A stretch of 64,000 bases of DNA from Pycnopodia helianthoides (lineage: Eukaryota > Echinodermata > Asteroidea > Forcipulatida > Asteriidae), in NCBI GenBank assembly GCA_032158295.1, contig CM063246.1, positions 16,217,168-16,281,167 on the forward strand. The letters run 5' to 3'. The stretch's first letter is position 1, and every line of letters starts with the position of its first letter. The notes beneath the pieces are model-generated. The model did not search any database. It saw only the letters and a list, made by a program, of their open reading frames with translations, and was not told the origin of the DNA. Below are positions 23,266 through 34,440 of the stretch, piece after piece. The translations under genes and the position numbers were made by a program.

Positions 23266-26200
23266 AGCGATAGTAGCGCCACGAACAACAGGCTGCTCCA
23301 TTTTAGCTCCTACAATAACATCTAGTTTGAGCCATTCCCAGGAGGATATTTCCTCTGAGGTGTTTACAGACCAGGATTCCTGCACTGGTGACAACACTGG
23401 ACATATTCTGGATTGAATTCTGTACCCCTGTTTCTTGCTTTTGGGAGTTTTACAAGCAACATATTGCCAGGAATCAGTGTGCCTACAAGTATGATCTACA
23501 GCAGGAGATTCTTGCTCAGCCTTTCACGCGCTCTGCACAAGTTGAATAGCCAAGCACAATACAACATAGCAAGGCTTGGTTTGTGCAGACAAAGGACTAG
23601 ACGGGGAACAAGGGCAGGAACAAGCGCTAGAAGATCCAAGATTGAACACCATGTAAGTGAAACTTATGATAAACCTGTAACACCAATGGACCCGGAGCCT
23701 GCCAGCTCGGGCCGTGAGGCACCAACACCTGCCCCCGCATCTGTGACCATTGGAACATTCAATGCTAGAACTCTTACGAAAGACCATGGTCTATATGAGC
23801 TGACCAAACTTTGTAAAACTCAAAACTACGACATCATTGGGATCCAAGAACATCGTAGGGTCCTAAACACACCTACTACGTGCCTCGGCGTTGGAGGTGG
23901 CTGTAAAGCACACCTTGCAACTGCCCGACCCGGGGGCCATGGGGGCATGGGTTTTCTGACCTCACCAAGAGTCAACGACACATTGCTAGACATAAAACCA
24001 CTGCAGCATCGAATAATTTCAATGACCGCCCAACTACAGAACAAGAGGCTTCACCTGATAAACTGTCACATGCCAACTGCTTGTGCTGCTGATATTACCA
24101 ACACTACAGATTGTATTGACATTGTTGGAGAGTACGTAGCTTCAAACCGAGTCGCGACATAACAGCATTCGTCTGCGACCTCAACGCTGATCTTCCACCT
24201 GACGGCTTGGCTGTGAAGAATAGCTATCAACATCCAGCTCGTGTCAAGCGAATGACACCTCACGTTGAAGCCGTTTCGAACTTTGTTGTTAGCAGTGACC
24301 TGGTGGCATGTAACGGTTTTATGCGACAACCTCGTGCCCACCTCCCAACCTTCTATGGGCCTCTGAAACGTAAATGTCGTCTAGACTGCATATTCGTGAA
24401 CAAGAAATGGACACGTCTGATACGCAAGGTGCGCAACATCAGACCACACTGTGTTCGCTCCGATCACACACTTGTAAACTGCACACTCAGCCTCCGACTA
24501 TGGAGGACTACGAAACATGCCAGGAAAGAACGTCCACCACTCTGGTCTGCTTTGGGAAAGCCTGCCACACGACATCGTTTCATCAACGAAATCTTCCGAA
24601 AGCATGACCGCAGGCTAGGATACGCGGCCTACGTTGAATCGGTTAGATACGCTGCAGCCAAAGTTCTACCTAAGCGTCGACCTATGCCGAAGGTCTGCTT
24701 ATGGGACACAGATCCAGAAGTAGAACAAGCCAGACATCAACTCACTGATGCGTACCGAACAAATCCAAACTCAAATCACGGACAATTGGAGTCGAAACTC
24801 GAAAACACTTACAAGCAACGAAAGGATGAGATCATAAACCAAATATCCACCGAGATCTCACAACATCATGAAGCAGGTCGTAGTCAAGCAGTCTGGCAAG
24901 CTATCAATTAGATCACCAGCAGAAAAGAGCGGCCCAACGCCATCGTTGCTGCTGAACATGCAGCCCCCAGATCTCGAATTGCCACCACTCATTCAACTAC
25001 CATCGGCACCTGTTTTAAATATTGGTGCAATCACAATTGGAGAACTCCACAAGGCCGACCAACTGACTCCCCCTGGAAAGGCTGCAGGTCCGGATGAGCT
25101 GCCATCTGACATTGTTGGCATTTTACCTCTGCTGGAGATTGTGCTGCCCATCATGAACAGCGTTCTGGCTGGCGACGACCCTCCATTGGAATGGCGTCGA
25201 TCTGTCATCGTTGCAATCCCCAAAAAGGGGAACAGTACACAACTCACCAACCAACGCGGACTCAGCCTCATGTCAGTTTATGCAAAACTATTCAATCGCG
25301 TGCTATTGGTCCGTCTTCGAGAGCGGCTAGAGACATTCATCTTACCATGGCAGGCTGGTTTCCGACCTAATAGGAACACTGCTGAACAGATAGCTTGTCT
25401 TTGAATGGCAATTGATGCGTGCCGCTCCAGGAAGCGGAATCTGGTAATAAGCTTTGTCGACTTCTCCAAAGCATTCGACTGTGTCGACCACGGGGCCCTG
25501 AGAAAGATTCTATCATTCTACGGAATACCCACACCTTTCATCAACGCAATAACGTCACTGTACACCAACACAGCTGCATGTGTGCGCACATCCTCGGGTT
25601 GCACCGACGAGTTTGACACGACATCTGGTGTGCTCCAGGGAGATACGTTGGCGCCCTACTTGTTTGTCATCGTCATGGACTACATCTTACGCACGTCACT
25701 CACCCTAGAAGATGCTTACACTGTGAGGAGACGTATGTCGGCACGACGGACAGCCGTGAAAATCCCTACACTTGCATATGCCGACGACGCCGCGCTGATT
25801 TCTGATGATCCAGATGCAGCCCAACACCAACTTATCGCTTTGAGGTAGCATCAGCCAAAGTAGGTCTGCGCCTGAATGCCAGCAAGACGAAGATCATGTA
25901 CATTGGAGACATTCCACACACTACCATCTGTACAACAGCCGGCGTCCCTCTCGCAGCCTGCGACGACTTTTGCTACCTTGGATGCAACGTGGCAGATAGC
26001 AGAAGTGCCATTCAGCGACGAAGGCAGCTAGCATGGGTCGCAGCTCGGAAACTCACACCTGTGTGGGATGGAGTAGCCAGAGATAACACCAAAATGCAGC
26101 TCTTTAAGTCCACAGTCGAGGCAGTGCTTTAGTACAGCTGCGATGCTCTAGCGATCACAGACACCATGGCCAAGAATCTCGACGCTTCACACCGTACTCT

Positions 26201-26591
26201 CATGCGTTATTGCCTAGGTGTGCACTTTCCAGTACAGCTGTCCAACACAGACTTGTACGCTCGCACATGCGTAGCACCTGCCACAACAACCCTGCTGAGA
26301 AGTCCTCTTCGTTTAATTGGCCATGCTCTGCGAAGACCTCAGGTGCCTCTCGATGCCTTCTTAAATCCAAAAAACCAACCATCTGAACCCTTTTGACAGG
26401 GTGGAAGCCTACGCTACACCTACCTATCACAGGTTATAGACGACCTCAACGCCATCGGCCTACAACACGACCAGGCTGTTTGTGCTGCCCAGGATCGGCC
26501 TGGATGGCAAAAAAGAATTTCTAACATTGCAAAGACCCCTGGTCACAACGTCTCCAGCCGAGTTCAGCCCGAGTAGCGTCAACTGTATATA
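23266..26591 (+). mobile_element. LINE inserted in the right arm of the foldback element
   Basis: The foldback arm is interrupted exactly here: the arm sequence stops at ...GTGTAGGAGT (to 23265) and resumes at TAGGAGTCTGAAAATG from 26592, so TAGGAGT is a 7-bp target-site duplication. The insertion is 3.3 kb on the plus strand, with GTATATATA at its 3' end. It encodes an endonuclease and a reverse transcriptase, described separately. A short TSD and a microsatellite-like tail fit RTE-like LINEs, but the clade is not certain. Confidence 0.85.
23413..26396 (+). pseudogene. LINE ORF: apurinic-type endonuclease plus reverse transcriptase, disrupted
   Basis: The endonuclease half shows IGTFNARTL, IIGIQEHRR (catalytic Glu), CDLNADLPP in place of the usual GDFN, LDCIFVNKKW and RSDHTLVNC (SDH). 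The RT half shows a GPDELP block, IPKKGN, QAGFRPNRNTAEQIA, FVDFSKAFDCVD, LQGDTLAPYLF and YADDAALI with the catalytic aspartates present. The copy is broken by a frameshift near 24160, another near 24900, an in-frame TGA at 25402-25404, a frameshift near 25848 and a stop near 26130. It is nearly full length but dead. GC content is higher than the surrounding intron, consistent with a fairly recent insertion. Confidence 0.85.
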
Positions 26592-27187
26592 TAGGAGTCT
26601 GAAAATGTTCACTTGGAAAGATTTGGAGTACAAACAACTTTGATATCAGATATACAGTTTTTGAGCACCATGTCAAGCTATAAACCCACTACAATTTATG
26701 CATTCAAATGTACTTGGTGAAGAACATACCTTTTTGTCTCATTACACCATACAAAAAGGTGTGAATTTGAATTTTTTTTTATTAAAAACTGCCTGGGTAT
26801 TATTAACCTTCAGAAAAAAAGTTGTTTGAAACAACCTTGAGATAGAGAGTGCAAACTTATTCGGTATACTCAAGATATGCACTTTTTGAGAAAATCATAC
26901 TTTTAGTTTTCATTTTACTATACATTTGTTTACAAGATAAAAGATTAATCCTTAGTTTTACAGGCTTGGTGTGTCAATATGATGATAAAAATACATTTTA
27001 TAGATAGAGCTATCACTTGGGGTCAAACTTGGCGCAAAATCCAAAAATCCGAAATTTTACCTTATTTTACCTTTTTGACCTCAAAATGACCTTAAAATTC
27101 AAAATTGAGGGTGGCATCCAGCCTAAGCGTCTTCCCCTTGCTATAAACAATAGATCTAGCATGGATGCCGGCCTATGGCTATGCCGT

Positions 27188-27211
27188 CCAAAGTGTAATT
27201 TTACACTTTGG
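27188..27211. repeat. Perfect 11-bp stem palindrome at the foldback edge
   Basis: CCAAAGTGTAA, TT, TTACACTTTGG. It sits one base outside the right limit of the inverted arms and has no counterpart on the left. Confidence 0.7.
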
Positions 27212-28150
27212 CTGGCCTACTAATCTGAGTTCTCGGTCATTTTTTGTTTACAAGAACATGGTGCTGTGAAGGTGTTTGACATTTTTGATCAATCCACTCC
27301 ATTTTAAGAGGATTGCATAGTAGCATTAATTAATTTATACTCAGAAATAAGACTTTTTATGTTGATGTTAATTGTTAACCTTAATTAATAGCATGCATGA
27401 ACATGTATTTCACATGGTACATCATATTGCTTACTACAGTGCTTCATGGTACAAGCAAGCTTGTTGAACCATAGTAATATATTGTAAAATTATTTTGGTC
27501 GAGAACCAATGGCGTGAAGCACACATGTACATGGCTCAGGGGAACATGAGTGCATGATCTACCCCACGGGGTACATTACCAGGATCATGCCCACCATTGG
27601 TCATTTCCAGCACCTTGTACAATATCAGAAATAGCCCTGGTTTTGAGGTTTTAAAACTGTGCCAATTTTGTATCCCCTGGCGGGGGCAAGGGGAGGGAGC
27701 AAATGGTACCCTCGGTGGGTGCTATTTGCCCCCTAGGGTGTACAACATACAATGGCCACCTTCACAGCATGCAACACTTGTATACTGTATGTAATAGGAT
27801 GCATTTTACTTGTTTGTGTGCAGGTGTATACAGGTCACATTGTGTGGGTTTTTGTATACTGTGTGGGACGCACATGAGGGATCCTTTGCATGATACTTTT
27901 AGCCAATAAGTGACAAGCTAACACGTATTGTGTTGTATGTGTTTGCATGATGCAATTTTGACTGCAGGAGAGTATATTGCTAATTTTGTAACAAAGTGGG
28001 TTTTAAGAATAGCCAATCATGAAGTTTAATTTATTCTAACCAGAAGAGTATAACTCAGTAGCCAATGGGAACAATTATCTCTGTCAACCAATTGATTGGA
28101 TGACGAAAACAAATTGAAGGGCTCTAGAAATTTCTGCCATTTATGGCCTT
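27212..28150. other. Intron sequence with no recognised feature
   Basis: No exon, RNA or repeat recognised between the foldback element and the Penelope-like fragment. Confidence 0.5.
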
Positions 28151-29240
28151 TCAAAGACCCATATGGTCATAATTTTTATAGATGACACCATTGTCATTGG
28201 CCCTAAGGCAAGACAGCACTTCATCAGTTCCTCCACCACCTGAACAACCAGCATCCACTCATCAAATTCACCATGGAGCAAGAGCAGAACAACACCATCT
28301 CCTTTCTAGATGTTCAAGTCACACGCAGAGCAGATAGCACCCTCGCCCACAGCGTACACCGCAAGCCCACACACACTGACCTTCACAGCTCTTCATTCCA
28401 TCATCCACGCTTCAAGTCTGCCGTCCACAATACCTTGGTCCGCCGCGTGCCTTCAACACATGTGATCAAAACAGATTGAAGCAGGAACTTCACCACATCA
28501 ATACATCGCTGCAACTCAATGGATACAAGTCCTTTATAACCAGCCCAAGCCAAGTCTCCCACCTTAAGAAAGACCACAATTCAAAGCAACCATCACCCTC
28601 CAGTACATCGGTCACGCATCACACAAGCTCCAAAGTATCTTCAGCCAAGCTCAAGTCAAGACCTTCCACACAGCACCAAATCAGATTCAAGCATCCCTTC
28701 ATACACGCAAGGACAAGCAAGACACTCAAGCCAAGGCCGGCGTTTACCGCATTCCCTGCGAATGTGGGAAAGTATACATCAGGGAGACCGGCCACAACAT
28801 ATGTCTAGAATCAAGGAAAATCAAGCACACTTGGACCAATTCGCCATCTTCAAGCGTTCACAAGAACAAGATTATCTCACACTGGAAGCAAGCCAAGCTC
28901 ATTGCACTTGTCCAGTTCTGGCACCAACGCAGAGTGAGGGAAGCAATCGGGATCAAGGCACACAACACAGTTCCACAAGACATCTGGTCACCACTACTCC
29001 AGCCAAACCTTCCAGCATCAGCTCACCACAACACTGACACACTTCAGCGCACAATTATCCAGCCAGCAGGCAACTCCCACACATCACTGATCAACCAGCT
29101 TGGATATTTCCTGCCCAAAAGCGCATCCCTCAAGCTCTACTTACGCTGCAATTACCATCAGCCTTCCAGCATTCTCTTACTAGAGTATACTGTTCGAAAC
29201 AGTGAGACTACATCGGCTCTTTTAAGAGCCAACACCCCCC
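28151..29240 (+). pseudogene. Penelope-like retroelement, 3' half (RT end plus GIY-YIG nuclease)
   Basis: In order on the plus strand: FIDDTIVIGP (the YVDDT catalytic block of Penelope RT) near 28175; after a frameshift LHHLNNQHPLIKFT; FLDVQVTRRADSTL near 28305; and RKPTHTD near 28360, which is highly typical of Penelope elements. Then near 28735 comes GVYRIPCECGKVYIRETG, the GIY-YIG endonuclease start, followed by HWKQAKLIA and REAIGIKAHN. Stops and frameshifts occur near 28230, 28478 and 28805. The 5' half is missing. It lies in intron 4, about 600 bp from exon 4. Confidence 0.85.
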
Positions 29241-29844
29241 CCCCCAAAAAAGAGATTTTACACATGGTTGTACCCGCAAGTTTACTAATTATAGTTACTT
29301 CTTTCAGAAATTAATCTCTTGTAATGTTTGGCCAATCTTTCCCCCCTGCCCAGTTGGTTTCTCCATAGATACCAAATTCTTTCAGTTTATGATACAAACT
29401 GAGTGGTATCCTTGCCTTATGGTTTCAAATGTTCTTGAAATCATGGCTGTTGTAGATTTATGTGGAGTGATCAGTGAGAACAGTGTGATTAGCAATAGTA
29501 CCATTATGGTGGAGACCCCCTTGCAAGATGCTACATGTAACTATCTCTCTTTCAAAGGTACAAACAAACCACTGTGGGTTATTTTAAGGTGCACCTTATC
29601 TGGTGTGGCCTGAGGTCATTGTATTATTTTTAAAAACTACATGTTGCAGTAGTAGTTTTTAGTTAAGCTCAAGACAAAAGTTTCAGAGGAACTGTGTGTC
29701 AAACACCATTGCTGTCCAAGCCCAATCCAGCAACAACCCATGCTGTACAAGCGCGCACATGTAAATCCATATGATAATTTGTAAAAGTGTTGTAAATTTC
29801 ATGGGTTACATTTAATGGCAGGAACAGTTCCATGTACTACTTAC

Positions 29845-29988
29845 TTCCTGAAATAATCTGAAAGCTTGGTAAATGCTTTCTCTCTTGTGCTTCTTTTCTG
29901 ATGTGGCAGAAAAATTTTTGCTGAAAGTCTCATCTGGTCCAAACATAGCCACAGAGTCTCTTCTGTCTCCACAGGCAAAACGAATGGC
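29845..29988 (-). CDS. PH-domain adaptor gene, exon 4: C-terminal PH helix and following segment
   Basis: This exon has exactly 48 codons, phase 0 at both ends, bounded by CCTTTAG and GAA/GTAAGT. Its first residues (AIRFACG) complete the C-terminal alpha helix of the PH domain begun in exon 3 (ERDEWFR). The Trp in that helix is the most conserved position of PH domains. The rest is a basic, charged stretch ending FRLFQE that runs into exon 5. It sits between two large introns of 11.8 and 18.5 kb. Codon use and splice-site quality contrast with the surrounding decayed repeats. Confidence 0.85.
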
Positions 29989-31900
29989 CTAAAGGTGTAC
30001 AAAAAAACATTCAAAATTTGTATCAGCGTAACACTGGTTTGTTGTAAAAAAGATTAAAATGATGACAGACAGTACAATATTTATCGTACATAAAACCTCA
30101 AACTCTAGGAGACATGCTCAGAGTTTTGCCCCAAAAGTTCAACTACAACTGGGAAACGTTTCAATGAGTATTCATGTCCTCTCCACTTTAAATAAACCCC
30201 TGCATAATAAACATCAAAACATATGTCACTTCTTATACTTTGTGATTTTAGAATCCTCTTGGTCACTTATGTTGTCAGACTCCATTGCTCAGTTTTCACA
30301 CAATATCCATCTGCAACTTTGCATTCTAGTTTAACCTCTGCACATTAGCAGTCCCTTCAAAAATGGTCCAACATCTGCATCAGTAAGAAATCGCTATTGC
30401 CAGACAAATCCCCCCCCCATAAAAACCACTAAGCTTATCAATATTGAGGACAATACGGGCTAGTCATAAATAATCCTAATTTAGAGCAACATGAATTTAT
30501 TTTTTGAAAGACAAAGTAGCCCATGGACTTATTAGATGTCAAGGTTGAGTTTAAACACAATTATTATATACCTTAGTTTTGAATATTTGAGCACTGATAA
30601 TAATGGGTTTGAATCTGCCAAAAACTATTTCCAGTATGCTGCTTTTTGGTAAAAATAGGTTTGAAATTTTATAATAATAAAGGTCTATGAATTGGAAATT
30701 GTTATCAGTTTAAACTATAAAACAAGCACTTATTAACCTATAAATGCAAGTTTATTTAAAATTTAAAGGAGGTTTATATCTATAAAAAAAACCAACAACT
30801 GGATAATAAGTGTTTGTCCTTAGGACAAGCACAAATGCTTTTCTGATACTGTTGAAACTTATTGACATCATGGTAACTTTCTCTGTTGTAGCTTAATGAC
30901 ACTTACCTGCATTGCCTTACACTGTATGACATGGTAGGATAATGTAGTACAAAATTTAACTTGATATTTTGAACTTGTCAAAAAAAAATAGAAAGCGCTT
31001 TAATACGAGAGGACACCATCAAACATGTTTTTCAAAGCTTGGATCGCACTGATGATTTTATGCAAAAACAAATTAAAACAAAGTGTTTAACATTTGGTGT
31101 AAAACCATTCTTCAAAAATTGAGTACACATCTATTTTTGTTTGAAGCTCCTCAAACCTTCAAAGAACAGTGTTTTATACATTTTTCTTATTGAAGTATTT
31201 AGTTATGAGTGTTATGTAAAGTGAAAAAATAAACACAAAAAATCATCCAGATTGGAATCTTGCTACTGGTAAAATGATTTGTTTTTCAACAAAATGTAAT
31301 TTTACATTTAACAGGCATGATATTCTTCCTACTTTAGTGTAATATAAAATTTGTTGCCCTTGGAAAAATTGTGATAAAAAAGCCTCAAAGCCCATTCACC
31401 AGGCCTACATGTATAGTGTACGTGTACTTGTAGGTTAGCCCTTGTACTAGATAAAATGTTCTTCCTTTTTTCTAAAGGGCAAATACCTTGTCTGATTTAA
31501 GCCAACATATACACATGCGTTTGTTCTTTCTTTTTTACTTTATTGACAAATAAATTTTTGTTTTGACAAGTGAAACTTCAATCCTTGTTACTTAAAATTA
31601 AATTTTGTACTATGTGTGGATTTATGTCTGTTTTATTATTTATTGATCCCCCTTTTAAGTTTTTATTGTAAATAAAAAGTACTAATACAAGGGCTAGGCC
31701 AATGTGAGAAGTATTTTCAGAAAAAAAAGGATCCATGGACTTTTCTATTTGCCACTGCAGACGTTTTGTTAAACCTACTACTTACATGTATGCCACGACC
31801 TGGTTCCATTTTGATAAATGAAATGTGAAATATAGTTTACTTTCTATGTTATTTGTGTTATAAAGGTTTGGGAATCAAGTTTTATAAGAAATAAGGGATA
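29989..31900. other. Intron sequence with no recognised feature
   Basis: AT-rich, long stretch without motifs or recognised repeats. A short C-run lies near 30410. Confidence 0.5.
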
Positions 31901-32037
31901 AAAAAAACCTACAACATAGAAATTATAGTTAACTCCGATCCTCATACGTGTATGTATGTGTTGTGATTGTTCGATCATCCAGGCCAGTTTTCACCACACA
32001 TCTCCACCAATCTGAATGCAGGAATGACATGTGCAAT

Positions 32038-32149
32038 CATGGCGGCTTTTTACATTACAACATTTTGGACGGCCGTCAGCATTATTTGCGTCCTGACTGG
32101 ACTAATCAAAATTAGGCCAGAAATCAACTATTTTGTGGGAAGAATGTGA
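32038..32149 (+). CDS. Possible tiny ORF with one or two hydrophobic segments
   Basis: AATCATGGCGGC gives a good vertebrate-style start context, followed by MAAFYITTFWTAVSIICVLTG and a short basic tail ending GRM and a stop. Local GC is higher than its surroundings and a GTAAGT donor lies 10 bases after the stop. It could be the first exon or micro-ORF of a plus-strand transcript, or chance. I do not recognise the protein. Confidence 0.2.
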
Positions 32150-32399
32150 AATTGCTGTAAGTATTGGCTTGTGGGAGAATGTATTAGAGGGACATATTGC
32201 AGGGTAATTGTGTTGGTTTTGTTTTGTTTTGAAACAAAATTTGACGATTCAAATATACCACTACAATATCAGTAAAGTCAATTATTTTCAAAGCAAAATG
32301 GATAATATACTCCTAATCTTAGCAATTGTGGGGAAATTTTTGTGAATTTACGTCTAAAAACTGAGAAACTACACACATTCCACGATAGGTTCCAGCTCA

Positions 32400-33330
32400 T
32401 TAAATATTCAAAGAGAGGTCAAGCACATCTGAGCCATGCATTCAGCGCAAAAAGAAAAGGAATGGATTCTGTGTGTACAGCGGACTGACTGCTATAGCTG
32501 GAGGCCTGGTCAAACCTTTAAAGAGTGTCCTCAAGCTTACCGTGAGTAGTTGTGACACCGGAGTCATGTCCTGCTGCACTGAACTTTGTTTCCGAAATGG
32601 AAAGCCTCTGCATCTTAACAATTTCCTTGTTTTCCTCCTCAAGGTCAAGTTGACTCCACCAAGAGAGCCATCTAGCATGTCGAGTGGGACAAGCTGCATA
32701 GGGCCACGAGTCATTGGCTGAGCAACTCTTAGGGAGTCAATAGACATAGATGGATGCAGTCTCAGTGCAGGCAGAGATGCTGGAGCACAGCTAACTGTGT
32801 GCAATATGTCTCTTTTGTCCTAGAGCCACCCAACAATGACCGATGGCTAATTGATGTGGAGCGTAATAAGCCATGTCACCTGCCTTGCAGGTGGCAGATA
32901 AGGCCAACAGCAAAGCAGACATCATTTGAAAGACCTGCATAAAGTTGGCCATGGCAACTGAGTCCGACTAGTCGTCCCAACTTGAAGATGAACAACTGAC
33001 TGGATCCTAAACCCTTTTTAATTTTCTTGCTCTTCTTTCTTGAGGAGCGTCCTCAGGGTACATCTGATAATAATTCAGAAAACACCTGGGGCACCGGAAC
33101 CCTGGAGCAGCAAGTAAAATCTGATGCTGATACCAAAGTTCCTCAGAGCAAGACAGTGCAAAGCCAGATGGCCCAGTGATCTCCCAGGTGGTTCACTCTG
33201 TGTCACTCATGCCGTGCCCATCAGCCAACAGTGCCCCATGCCAGTGAGTTGGGTGATCGCTGCGAGGTTCAGTATACAGTTTAACAATCCATCCCTTTGG
33301 TGGTCGCCACTGAATTAGGAGGACACAGGT
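32400..33330 (-). pseudogene. Decayed minus-strand ORF, possibly DIRS-type gag region
   Basis: One minus-strand frame reads with only scattered stops for about 900 bp, including KLYTEPRSDHPTHWHGALL, RERRARKLKRV-like and SVAMANFMQVFQMMSALLL segments. That density of open sequence is unlike the surrounding intron. It lies downstream, in minus-strand sense, of a terminal-repeat-like segment at 33925-33990 that resembles those next to the DIRS RT copy at 55-57 kb. The gag assignment is an inference from position only; no motif proves it. Confidence 0.3.
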
Positions 33331-33598
33331 GTTTCAATACCACCGAACTGTGGAGACTATAGTCTCTTATGACTGCCCTGTTTGGGGATGGGGTGGAAGG
33401 TTTAGTGATGCCTATGTCAGAGTCACAATTGCAATACCGACTTTTCTTAGGGTTGGCCCTGGCACAGCATAGTGATTTTAGTAACCTTGCTGGAGTGTTT
33501 CAATTGTATGGTTGTGGCTGTGGATATTTGTTCTAGAAGTCCGAGCCTAATTAGAGAGCCAACATTCGTGTAGCTAATAAGTGAAGTAATTTGAAGGA

Positions 33599-33627
33599 CC
33601 AGTTGCAGTTGCAGTTGCAGTTGCAGA
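33599..33627. repeat. Hexanucleotide (AGTTGC) microsatellite
   Basis: Four to five tandem AGTTGC units within the decayed minus-strand element region. Confidence 0.85.
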
Positions 33628-33924
33628 TGGTCAGCACAGTGACAGGAGCTGGAATGCCAGAGATCGAGGACAATTTGGGGAAGATAGGCTCCAAATTCTG
33701 TCCTGACCATGTAGTCAAACTTTATCCTTATTGGATGCTTAAAAATTAACACCCACAACCTTCAAACCAAACGGTCAATTTGCTGCCTTGACAACATGTA
33801 AGCAAGTGTAACAAACAGGGAGAAATTTCCAACTGTCATACCTTGCCCAAGATGTGAAAAAACATTCAGAGATTATAAGGAGCATTCTTATCCCTCCCAG
33901 GGAAAGCTATTGTTGGGGAGGAAA

Positions 33925-34440
33925 TGCTATTATACTCAGACTCCAATAACAACAAACACACACATGTTGTGAATTAATGCCACAGTCGAATTCAACTACT
34001 TTTATTTTGTGCTGGATACCAAATGTTTTTGGGCAAACCGGACACGAACACATAACGGCGGGTACACCAGACCCAAAATAGCCGGTTTACCAGACCCTGA
34101 CAAAGGGGTACACCAGACTCAAAAAGTGGGTACACCAGACCCTGAAAGTAAATGGGCGTCTTCATAAATGAAGCGACTGTGACAAAGTGAAGGATAAAAT
34201 ACGAGCCCCAAAACAAAGTTGTTCTGCGCTGCAAGCAGGAGCGTAAGATCACAACAAAATATTTGTGTGTTATTTGCAACGCCCGAGTGAGGGCGCGTGC
34301 GGTAATCGCAAGCTATTGACAATTTGCTTGGTGACCGGTTAGTATTACGCTGAGTATAAGGACCTTTTATCCCTAAGGTGATAAAAGGAATTGTTGGTGT
34401 TCGCTGGATACACCAAGTCTTAATTAAAAGCACAACACAC
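33925..34440 (-). repeat. Terminal-repeat-like segment with a short tandem array
   Basis: ATTATACTCAGAC followed by an AACAA-rich stretch, TGTGAATT and GCCACAG resembles two segments near the DIRS RT copy (56785-56860 and 57772-57850). Between 34058 and 34145 a motif of the form GGGTACACCAGACCC occurs four times with decay. The segment may be a retroelement end. Confidence 0.4.

Larger units (their letters stand above)
19614..27186. mobile_element. Long foldback (inverted-repeat) element
   Basis: The sequence from 19614 to 21739 recurs as its reverse complement from 22295 to 27186, around a loop of about 555 bp. The right arm is interrupted by a LINE at 23266-26591. The left arm has a 365-bp internal duplication (near 19695-20060 and 20065-20400) and about 180 extra bases near 21450-21650 that the right arm lacks. 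Arm similarity is high enough to align by eye across hundreds of bases. The outer limits are CGGCATAG and CTATGCCG. No clear flanking duplication was seen. It may be a DNA transposon with very long TIRs or a head-to-head dimer. Confidence 0.8.
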
